DNA of 5,156 nucleotides. Origin: Pseudomonadota bacterium (GTDB taxonomy: Bacteria > Pseudomonadota > Gammaproteobacteria > Xanthomonadales > Xanthomonadaceae). Within the stretch, counting starts at the first letter, position 1; each line of letters begins with the position of its first letter. The position numbers and the translations under genes are program-made. Under the pieces are notes generated by a model. The model saw nothing but the letters and a program-made list of their open reading frames with translations, searched no databases and had not been told where the DNA came from. This document shows, in pieces, positions 1-5,156 of this stretch. The stretch spans positions 1 through 5,156 of the forward strand of contig JAEWLO010000396.1 of the NCBI GenBank assembly GCA_023457475.1, in the 5' to 3' direction.

Positions 1-7
1 CCATGGA

Positions 8-35
8 TGGGTTTACGGCGCCCCCCGCAAACCCA
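8..35 (-). terminator. Strong hairpin downstream of the RND gene, candidate terminator
   Basis: Positions 8-18 pair with 25-35 as an 11-bp stem (core GGGTTT...AAACCC) around a 6-base loop. The only non-Watson-Crick pair is position 15 with 28, which is a G-U wobble in the leftward transcript. The hairpin lies 57 bp beyond the stop codon of the transporter gene, a natural place for the pump operon to end. No run of U follows on the leftward transcript in the seven bases left before the window edge, so intrinsic termination is not proven. It could instead be a bidirectional terminator shared with a gene to the left, or a dispersed palindromic repeat. Confidence 0.35.
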
Positions 36-92
36 CACCCGACGGACCTCAAAACGTAGAGCAGCAGCCGAGGGCCGTTCGCGAAAGAATGA

Positions 93-3000
93 TCAGGCCT
101 TCTCCCCCGCCTCGCCCGGTTTCACCCGGAACCACGCCGCATACACCGCCGGCAGGAACACCAGGGTCAGTACGGTGCCGACGATCAGGCCACCCATGAT
201 CGCGATGGCCATCGAGCCGTAGAACGCGCTGCGCGACAGCGGAATCATCGCCAGCACCGCAGCCAGCGCGGTCAGTACGATGGGACGGAAGCGCCGCACC
301 GTGGCGTCGATGATCGCGTGCCAGCGGTCGTGCCCGGCATCGATGTCCTGCTGGATCTGGTCGATCAGGATCACCGAGTTGCGCATGATCATGCCCGCCA
401 GTGCGATCGTGCCCAGCAGCGCCACGAAGCCGAACGGCGCGCGGAACAGCAGCAGGAACAGCGTGGCACCGATGATGCCCAGCGGGGCGGTCACCAGGAC
501 CATCGCCGCGCGCGAGAAGCTGCGCAGCTGCAACATGAGCAGCGTGGCCACCACGATGAGGAACAGCGGCATGCCCGCCTTGATCGAATCCTGGCCGCGC
601 GCGGAGTCTTCCACAGTGCCGCCGGTTTCGAGCAGGTAGCCGTGCGGCAGTTCGGCGCGGATCCCTTCCAGGGTCGGCAGGATCTGCTGCACGACGTCCA
701 GTGCCTGGCTGCCGTCGCCGATATCGGCACGGACCGTCACCGTCGGCAGGCGGTTGCGGTGCCAGATGATGCCGTCCTCGAAGACGTACTCCAGCCGCGC
801 CACCTGCGACAGCGTCACCGACGTGCCGCTGGCGGTGGGAATGGCCAGGCTGCCGAGCATGTCCAGACGGATGCGTTCGTTGTCCGGTCCGCGCAGCAGC
901 ATTTCGATCAGGCGGTTGCCCTCGCGGTAGGTGCTGACACTGGTGCCGGACAGCGAGGTGCCGAGCAGCTGGCTGACCTGCGCGCTGGTCACACCCAGTG
1001 CACGGGCGCGATCCTGGTCGATCACCAGTCGCACCACCTTGCTCGGCTCGCTCCAGTCCAGGTTCACGTTCATCACGTGCGGGTTCTCGCGCACCTTGTC
1101 CTGGACCTTGCGCGCGATCGCCTGGACCTGCTCGATGTGCTCGCCTGACACGCGCATCTGCACCGGGTAGCCCACCGGCGGACCGTTCTCCAGACGGGTC
1201 ACGCGCATCTGCACGTCCGGGAACTGCGGAATGACCTCCTTCAGCAGCCAGTCGCGGGTGGCCTCGCGGGCGTCCGCGTCTTCGGTGAGCACCACGAACT
1301 GCGAGAAGTTGGTCGCCGGCAGCTGCTGGTCCAGCGGCAGGTAGAAGCGCGGCGAACCGGTGCCGACATAGGCCACGTAGTTGCGGATGCCTTCACGGCC
1401 CTTGAGCAGGGCTTCCAGCTTGGTCGCCTGCGCACGGGTTGCCTGCAACGAAGCACCTTCGGCCAGTTCGATGTCCACCATCAGTTCCGGCCGGGTCGAA
1501 TCCGGGAAGAACTGCTGCGGCACGAAGCGGAACATCAGCAGCGAGAACACGAACAGCGCGATGGTCGCGGCAATCACCCACCAGCGGTGACGCAGGCACA
1601 TGTCCAGGAACTTCCGGAAGCGGGTGTAGAACGGCCGCTGGTAGGGATCGTGGTCGTGCGCGTGCTGCTTCGGCGCGATGAAGCGCCCCAGCATCGGGTG
1701 ACGGTCGGCAAACGCCTGGCGACGCGCATGCCAGCGCCCGGCGAGGCTGTCCGGCTTGGGCGGCTGCGGGTTGAACAGATCCGGCAGCATCTTGTCGCCG
1801 AGGTAGGGAATGAACAGTACCGCGGCAATCCATGACACCACCAGCGCGATGGTCACCACCTGGAACAGCGAGCGGGTGTATTCGCCGGTGCTCGAGGCCG
1901 CCGTGGCGATCGGCAGGAAACCGGCCGCGGTGATCAGCGTACCGGTCAGCATCGGGAACGCGGTCGACTCCCACGCAAAGCTGGCCGCGCGCAGGCGGTC
2001 ATACCCCTGCTCCATTTTGGTGGCCATCATCTCCACCGCGATGATCGCGTCGTCCACCAGCAGGCCCAGCGCCAGCACCAGGGCACCCAGCGATATCTTG
2101 TGCAGGCCGATATCGAAGTAGTGCATGACGAAGAAGGTCATCGCCAGCACCAGCGGAATGGTCACGCCGACGACCAGGCCGGTACGCAGGCCCAGCGAGA
2201 AGAAGCTGACCAGCAGCACGATCACCACTGCTTCGGTGAGCACCTGCACGAATTCGCCCACCGATTCTTCCACCGCATGCGGCTGGTCGGAGACCTTGCG
2301 CAGCTGCATGCCCGCAGGCAGCGTCTTCTGCAGCCGTTCGAACTCGGCGTCCAGCGTACTGCCCAGCTTGAGGATGTCGCCGCCGTCCTTCATCGCGACG
2401 GCAATGCCGATGGCATCCTCACCCATGAAGCGCATCTTCGGTGAGGCCGGGTCGGCGAAGCCCCGCCTGATCTCGGCGATGTCGCCCAGGTGCACGGTGC
2501 GGTCACCGGCCTGGATCGGGAAGCGGCGGATGTCGTCCACGCTCTCGAACTGGCCGGTCACACGCAGCTGCACGCGGTCGGTCGGGGTTTCGAAGAAGCT
2601 GGTGGCGGCCATCACGTTCTGGTCGGCCAGCGACTGCTGCACCTGCTGCAGCGATACGCCCAGCGTGGCCAGCTTGGTGTTGGACAGCTCGATCCAGACC
2701 TTCTCGTCCTGCAGGCCCTCCAGCTCGATCTTGCCGACATCGGGCACACGCTGCAGTTCCAGCTGGATGCGGTCAGCATAGTCACGCATCACCGCATAAT
2801 CGAAGCCCTGCCCGGTAAGCGCGTAGATGTTGCCGAAGGTGTCGCCGAATTCATCGTTGAAGAACGGCCCCACGATCTCGCGCGGCAGGTTCGGCTTGAT
2901 GTCGCCCACACGCTTGCGCACCTGGTACCAGAGGTCGGGAATCGCCTTGGAGCGCAGGCTGTCCTTGGCCGCGAAGATCACCTGGGACTCGCCCGGGCGC

Positions 3001-3260
3001 GAGTACGAACGGATGAACTCGTACTGCCCGGTGTTCAGCAGCGCCTTCTCGATCGGCTCGGTCACCTGGCGCGACACCTGCTCGGCGGTCGCGCCCGGCC
3101 ACATCGTGCGCACGACCATCACCTGGAAGGTGAAGGGGGGATCCTCTGACTGTCCCAGGTGCTTGTACGACCACGCGCCGATGTTCGCGAACGCCAGCAT
3201 CGCGAACAGCACCAGCGCGCGGTTGCCCAGCGCCCATTCGGAAAGATTGAAGCGGCGCAC
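93..3260 (-). CDS. smeP: RND multidrug efflux transporter, inner-membrane permease (SmeP-like, HAE-1/AcrB type)
   Basis: This 1055-residue protein is close to the usual RND length (AcrB is 1049). It is the proton-driven, trimeric inner-membrane pump that captures drugs from the periplasm and inner leaflet. TM1 is near residues 9-31 and is followed by a periplasmic domain to about 335. TM2-TM6 lie at about 338-486, with LGLLVDDAIIAVE in TM4 giving the paired proton-relay aspartates D403 and D404. A cytoplasmic linker spans about 487-556. TM7 is near 557-580, the second periplasmic domain runs to about 890, and TM8-TM12 cover about 895-1045. TM10 has Arg960 (GMIMRNSVILID) where AcrB has Lys940; Thr997 in TM11 fits AcrB Thr978. 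I chose the GTG at 3260 (MRRFNLSEWALGNR): it is 4 bp after the adaptor stop and is preceded by AAGGGGAA at 3276-3269. The upstream ATG at 3356 would add 32 Arg/Pro-rich residues that are only adaptor sequence read out of frame. The N-terminal FNLSEWAL style resembles the TriC-like branch of RND pumps. The RND assignment is very secure; the name smeP rests on locus layout and recall. Confidence 0.95.
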   Translation of the reverse strand: MRRFNLSEWALGNRALVLFAMLAFANIGAWSYKHLGQSEDPPFTFQVMVVRTMWPGATAEQVSRQVTEPIEKALLNTGQYEFIRSYSRPGESQVIFAAKDSLRSKAIPDLWYQVRKRVGDIKPNLPREIVGPFFNDEFGDTFGNIYALTGQGFDYAVMRDYADRIQLELQRVPDVGKIELEGLQDEKVWIELSNTKLATLGVSLQQVQQSLADQNVMAATSFFETPTDRVQLRVTGQFESVDDIRRFPIQAGDRTVHLGDIAEIRRGFADPASPKMRFMGEDAIGIAVAMKDGGDILKLGSTLDAEFERLQKTLPAGMQLRKVSDQPHAVEESVGEFVQVLTEAVVIVLLVSFFSLGLRTGLVVGVTIPLVLAMTFFVMHYFDIGLHKISLGALVLALGLLVDDAIIAVEMMATKMEQGYDRLRAASFAWESTAFPMLTGTLITAAGFLPIATAASSTGEYTRSLFQVVTIALVVSWIAAVLFIPYLGDKMLPDLFNPQPPKPDSLAGRWHARRQAFADRHPMLGRFIAPKQHAHDHDPYQRPFYTRFRKFLDMCLRHRWWVIAATIALFVFSLLMFRFVPQQFFPDSTRPELMVDIELAEGASLQATRAQATKLEALLKGREGIRNYVAYVGTGSPRFYLPLDQQLPATNFSQFVVLTEDADAREATRDWLLKEVIPQFPDVQMRVTRLENGPPVGYPVQMRVSGEHIEQVQAIARKVQDKVRENPHVMNVNLDWSEPSKVVRLVIDQDRARALGVTSAQVSQLLGTSLSGTSVSTYREGNRLIEMLLRGPDNERIRLDMLGSLAIPTASGTSVTLSQVARLEYVFEDGIIWHRNRLPTVTVRADIGDGSQALDVVQQILPTLEGIRAELPHGYLLETGGTVEDSARGQDSIKAGMPLFLIVVATLLMLQLRSFSRAAMVLVTAPLGIIGATLFLLLFRAPFGFVALLGTIALAGMIMRNSVILIDQIQQDIDAGHDRWHAIIDATVRRFRPIVLTALAAVLAMIPLSRSAFYGSMAIAIMGGLIVGTVLTLVFLPAVYAAWFRVKPGEAGEKA

Positions 3261-3264
3261 GGGC

Positions 3265-4395
3265 TCAGTTCCCCTTGGCCGGGGCGGCCGGTGCCGCGGC
3301 GGGCGAGCGCAGCGGCCGGTTCTGGCGGTCCACCGGGGTGACCGTCTGACCGTCACGCAGCAGATGCCCGCCGGCGGCGACCACCCAGTCCTGCGCGGTC
3401 ACGCCGGACAACACCGGCACGGTTTCCGGGCCGTAGGCTCCAACGGTCACGGCCTTCGCCTTGAGCACGCCGGTGGCCGGATCGACCACCCACACGCTGG
3501 CGGTGCCATTGGCACCCCGCTGCAGTGCGCCCAGCGGCAACTGCAGGGTGCCGCTGCGACCGGCGGCGGCGAACACGCGCGCGCTCTGGCCCAGTTCCAC
3601 GTCCTGCAACGCCGATTCGGCCAGGCTGACGCGGGCTGCATAGGTGCGGGTCTGCGCGTCGGCGGCCGGGGCGATCTCGCGGATCGTGCCCGGCAGCATC
3701 TGCCCGGGGCGGTTCCACAATTCCACCTGCACCTCCTGGCCGACCTTGTAGTCGCGGATGCTGCTTTCCGGCAGGTCGATCAGCACCTCACGGCCGCCGT
3801 CGGCGGCCAGGGTGAAGATCGTCTGGCCGGCACTCACCACCTGCCCGGCTTCGGCCTCGCGGCTGGCGATCACCCCGTCCGTCGGCGCACGCAGCTGGGC
3901 ATAGGCAGCCTGGTTGCGCGACACCGCCAGGTTGGCGCGGGCGGCATTGGCCTGTCCCTGTGCGGCCTTGAACGCGGCCGTCTGCGCGTCCAGCGTGGAT
4001 TGGCTGACCAGCTGCTGCTCAGCCAGTTTGGCATAGCGCTTCTGATCGTCGCGGGCGCGGACGAGGTCCGCCTCGGCGGCGGCCAGCTGGGCCTGCGACG
4101 CACTGGCCTGGGCGGCGTAGTCGGCCACGTCCAGCTCGGCGAGTACCTCCCCCTTGCGCACGCGCTGGCCGGCATCGACGTGGCGCTTGATCAGGTTGCC
4201 CCCGACCCGGAACGACAACGGACTCTCTTCGCGGGCATGCACCTCGCCCGGGTACGCCGCCACTTCCTGCCCGGCCACCGTGCCCGGCTGCACCACCAGC
4301 ACCGGGATCGGTGCCGCCGGTTCGGCGTCCTGCCTGCCACATGCCGCCAGCATCAACGCCAGCAGGCCACCGCCCATCCATCGCAAGTTGTTCAT
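3265..4395 (-). CDS. smeO: RND efflux periplasmic adaptor (membrane fusion) lipoprotein, SmeO-like
   Basis: This 376-residue protein is the periplasmic adaptor that should join the downstream RND trimer to a TolC-type outer-membrane channel. The N-terminus has a lipoprotein signal peptide with lipobox L16-A17-A18-C19, so mature Cys19 should be lipidated. Next come the first lipoyl half (about 60-90, with SFRVGGNLIKRHVDAGQRVRKGEVLAELD), an Ala/Gln-rich coiled-coil hairpin (about 92-165), and the second lipoyl half (166-196, LRAPTDGVIASREAEAGQVV). A beta-barrel (about 200-280) and a membrane-proximal domain (about 285-350) follow, then an Ala/Pro-rich tail. At the hairpin tip R120, L124 and S131 match the R-x3-L-x6-S motif that contacts TolC in AcrA and MacA. 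The start is the ATG at 4395, with AGGA at 4403-4400 (short 4-base spacer) or AAGG at 4410-4407. ATG at codon 7 would shorten the signal peptide and has no ribosome site. It is first in a two-gene operon. The adaptor role is very secure; the name smeO depends on recalled gene order. Confidence 0.94.
   Translation of the reverse strand: MNNLRWMGGGLLALMLAACGRQDAEPAAPIPVLVVQPGTVAGQEVAAYPGEVHAREESPLSFRVGGNLIKRHVDAGQRVRKGEVLAELDVADYAAQASASQAQLAAAEADLVRARDDQKRYAKLAEQQLVSQSTLDAQTAAFKAAQGQANAARANLAVSRNQAAYAQLRAPTDGVIASREAEAGQVVSAGQTIFTLAADGGREVLIDLPESSIRDYKVGQEVQVELWNRPGQMLPGTIREIAPAADAQTRTYAARVSLAESALQDVELGQSARVFAAAGRSGTLQLPLGALQRGANGTASVWVVDPATGVLKAKAVTVGAYGPETVPVLSGVTAQDWVVAAGGHLLRDGQTVTPVDRQNRPLRSPAAAPAAPAKGN
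3269..3276 (-). promoter_or_regulatory. Ribosome binding site that decides the RND start
   Basis: The leftward strand reads AAGGGGAA within the last codons of the adaptor gene. The last G of the GGGG run is 10 bases before the GTG at 3260, and the adaptor TGA (3267-3265) lies between. The site supports the GTG start over the upstream in-frame ATG at 3356. The arrangement suggests translational coupling of adaptor and pump. Confidence 0.6.
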
Positions 4396-4396
4396 G

Positions 4397-4409
4397 AGGT
4401 CCTGGACCT
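4397..4409 (-). promoter_or_regulatory. Perfect inverted repeat overlapping the adaptor ribosome-binding region
   Basis: AGGTCC-T-GGACCT is a perfect 6+1+6 inverted repeat that ends two bases before the adaptor ATG (4395). Both possible Shine-Dalgarno elements (AAGG at 4410-4407 and AGGA at 4403-4400) lie in it. In RNA a stem of at most four pairs with a 5-base loop could form and partly hide them. The repeat is directly visible; a regulatory role is inference. Confidence 0.4.
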
Positions 4410-4413
4410 TGAG

Positions 4414-4433
4414 GAGTACCCGGGGGAGTACTC
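4414..4433 (-). promoter_or_regulatory. Inverted repeat (hairpin) in the pump operon leader
   Basis: The arms GAGTAC (4414-4419) and GTACTC (4428-4433) form a perfect 6-bp inverted repeat around an 8-base GC-rich loop. The right arm is also part of the 8-bp palindrome GAGTACTC (4426-4433). If transcription starts near 4500, this hairpin lies in the untranslated leader 18 bases upstream of the adaptor start. There is no U tract, so it does not look like an attenuator terminator. It may stabilise the mRNA, bind a protein, or be incidental. Confidence 0.35.
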
Positions 4434-4488
4434 AGGGGAAAAACCGGGAAAGACCACACCGACAAGACACTCTATATCGGCACGGCAA

Positions 4489-4512
4489 ATAGTGAACCAG
4501 CCGGTATAGTAT
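4489..4512. promoter_or_regulatory. Candidate TetR-family operator, site 1
   Basis: This 24-bp dyad has the form ATA-N4-ACC-N4-GGT-N4-TAT, centred between 4500 and 4501. The central pair (G4500/C4501) and T4493/A4508 also match across the axis. It shares the same spaced pattern with site 2, and 17 of 24 positions are identical. It overlaps the best -10 candidate of the leftward pump promoter, so a repressor bound here would block RNA polymerase. The dyad is directly visible; binding by the adjacent regulator is inferred from position and from the usual dyad targets of TetR dimers. Confidence 0.6.
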
Positions 4513-4534
4513 AAATATCGAACCGATTGGTCTA
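4506..4534 (-). promoter_or_regulatory. Candidate sigma-70 promoter of the pump operon
   Basis: On the leftward strand TATACT (4513-4508) matches five of six -10 consensus bases, and the overlapping TACTAT (4511-4506) matches four. A -35 candidate TAGACC (4534-4529) matches four of six, with 15 or 17 bp of spacer for the two -10 choices. Transcription would begin near 4500 and give a leader of about 105 nt before the adaptor ATG. Both candidate operators overlap this promoter. The -35 is weak and the exact start is not settled by sequence alone. Confidence 0.45.
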
Positions 4535-4538
4535 GTAT
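4515..4538. promoter_or_regulatory. Candidate TetR-family operator, site 2
   Basis: This is the second copy of ATA-N4-ACC-N4-GGT-N4-TAT, centred between 4526 and 4527 and two bases beyond site 1. The dyad extends one more pair on each side (A4514/T4539). The 26-bp centre-to-centre spacing is about two and a half helical turns. It covers the likely -35 region of the pump promoter and the -10-like TAGTAT just before the regulator start. Occupation should therefore affect both divergent transcripts and allow autorepression. Confidence 0.6.
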
Positions 4539-4545
4539 TCTCGCA

Positions 4546-5156
4546 ATGACTGATGCAACCCCCTCTCCCGCGACGCCGAAGCCCTCCGCCAAGGCCGCCG
4601 GACCCGGACGACCCAAGGACCTGGGCAAGCGCGCGGCAATCCTGGATGCCGCCAAGGCCCTGTTCGTCGAGCAGGGTTATACCGGTGTGAGCATGGACAG
4701 CATTGCCGCCCAGGCCGGCGTTTCCAAGCTGACTGTTTACAGTCATTTTGGCGACAAAGAGACGCTTTTCACCGAAGCTGTGCAGTCCACCTGCATGGAG
4801 ATGCTGCCTGACGCCCTGTTTGTAACGGACGCGGAGGGGCCGCTGCGTGAACAGCTGCTCGGCATCGGCCAGGCCTTCTTCGCCATGATCACTTCGCCGG
4901 CCGCCGTGGCCGTGCAGCGGGTGATGATGGCTCCGGACACCGACGACCGGATCCGCGAGATGTTCTGGGTAGCCGGGCCGCAGCGCACCAGTGCGGCGCT
5001 GGCCGAGTTCCTGCGGGCGCGCACCGTGCGGGGCGAACTGGAGATCGCCGACTTCCAGACCGCGGCCCTGCAGTTCTTCACCCTGATCAAAGGCGAGCTT
5101 CATACGCATATGATGTGCGGCATGCGGCCGGCCCCGGCCGAATGCGACGCCGATGC
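4546..5156 (+). CDS. smeRo: TetR/AcrR-family transcriptional repressor, divergent from the pump operon (SmeRo-like), 3' end outside window
   Basis: The frame is open from ATG 4546 to the window end (203 codons plus two bases), so the protein is incomplete at its C-terminus, probably by little because TetR proteins are usually about 190-230 aa. A disordered Pro/Ala/Lys-rich leader (1-22) precedes the TetR DNA-binding domain (about 26-80). The domain has helix 1 (KRAAILDAAKALFVEQGYTG), helix-turn-helix VSMDSIAAQAGVSKLTVYSHF with recognition helix near 60-67, and GDKETLFTEAV. The rest is a ligand-binding domain of AefR-like style (FFAMITSPAAVAVQRVMMAP, ALQFFTLIKGELHTHMMCG). It should act as a cytoplasmic dimer that represses the pump until an inducer binds, with the paired dyads in the intergenic region as likely operators. 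No Shine-Dalgarno precedes the ATG, and the upstream in-frame sequence hits a stop at 4507 with no other ATG, GTG or TTG. The family is secure. The name smeRo is inferred from divergent placement beside a channel-less RND pair; another Stenotrophomonas pump regulator is possible. Confidence 0.9.
   Translation, partial: MTDATPSPATPKPSAKAAGPGRPKDLGKRAAILDAAKALFVEQGYTGVSMDSIAAQAGVSKLTVYSHFGDKETLFTEAVQSTCMEMLPDALFVTDAEGPLREQLLGIGQAFFAMITSPAAVAVQRVMMAPDTDDRIREMFWVAGPQRTSAALAEFLRARTVRGELEIADFQTAALQFFTLIKGELHTHMMCGMRPAPAECDAD

Larger units (their letters stand above)
4505..4545 (+). promoter_or_regulatory. Candidate promoter region of the TetR regulator
   Basis: The AT-rich stretch offers TATAGT (4505-4510) and TATAAA (4510-4515), each five of six for a -10, and TAGTAT (4533-4538), four of six. 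If TAGTAT is used, transcription would start at or next to the ATG at 4546 and make a leaderless message, with TATAAA as a poor -35. If an earlier -10 is used, a leader of roughly 25-30 nt without a Shine-Dalgarno results. No good -35 is visible for any choice. Confidence 0.35.

Noticed and set aside
1..92. Possible 5' or 3' end of a neighbouring gene at the left edge
   Set aside because: The open frame from 7 to 222 on the plus strand is Arg/Thr-rich, has no ribosome site and runs into the RND gene. No recognisable protein end is visible.
318..1148. 276-codon plus-strand frame antisense to the RND gene, rich in His/Gln/Arg
   Set aside because: It is low in complexity, lacks a ribosome site, and mirrors the codon pattern of the real gene on the other strand.
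4432..4470. Short upstream frame (GTG start, 12 codons, stop TGA) in the pump leader
   Set aside because: There is no Shine-Dalgarno before the GTG, and the peptide shows no attenuator-like repeated codon or coupling to the adaptor start.
4474..4480. ATATCGG resembling the left arm of operator site 2 (ATATCGA), as a possible third operator
   Set aside because: There is no matching ACC-N4-GGT core or mirrored TAT at the required spacing, so it is not a third dyad.
2827..4509. 560-codon open frame on the plus strand, antisense to the adaptor and the start of the RND gene
   Set aside because: It is opposite two clear RND-family genes. Its product is Arg/Gly/His-rich with no domain, as expected for an open antisense frame in GC-rich coding DNA.
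4432..5109. 225-codon minus-strand frame overlapping the regulator gene and the control region
   Set aside because: The plus strand here encodes an unmistakable TetR domain. The minus frame has no recognisable domain and crosses the promoter region.

Overview
The window looks like a gammaproteobacterium of the Xanthomonadaceae, most likely Stenotrophomonas. It is GC-rich coding DNA with strong third-position GC bias. The gene set (an RND pump pair without its own outer-membrane channel gene, facing a divergent TetR repressor) matches my recollection of the S. maltophilia smeOP / smeRo locus. The species and gene names come from recalled layout and protein style, not from a database search.

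Layout. Positions 1-92 are non-coding and hold an 11-bp-stem hairpin (8-35) downstream of the pump operon. Positions 93-3260 (minus strand) encode the inner-membrane RND transporter (smeP-like, 1055 aa, GTG start). Positions 3265-4395 (minus strand) encode the periplasmic adaptor lipoprotein (smeO-like, 376 aa). The two genes are 4 bp apart and form one leftward operon. Positions 4396-4545 are a 150-bp divergent control region whose AT-rich right half contrasts with the surrounding DNA. From 4546 to the right edge runs a TetR-family regulator on the plus strand. It is cut by the window end after 203 codons.

How the parts work together. The adaptor is expected to bridge the RND trimer to a TolC-type channel; it carries the R-x3-L-x6-S hairpin-tip signature of TolC-docking adaptors. 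No channel gene lies in the window. In S. maltophilia, as I recall, tolC lies beyond the regulator (regulator, pcm, tolC), which would be just past the right edge.

The most informative non-coding signal is a pair of tandem 24-bp dyads, each ATA-N4-ACC-N4-GGT-N4-TAT, at 4489-4512 and 4515-4538. They repeat with a 26-bp period over the predicted promoters of both divergent transcripts and are probably the operators of the TetR protein. Its start codon has no Shine-Dalgarno sequence, and a -10-like element sits seven bases upstream, so a leaderless regulator mRNA is possible. The pump operon has a leader of about 100 nt with two perfect inverted repeats just before the adaptor start. I see no mobile element, CRISPR array, tRNA or rRNA, and no evidence of a wholly new system: this is a drug-efflux locus with an interesting control region.
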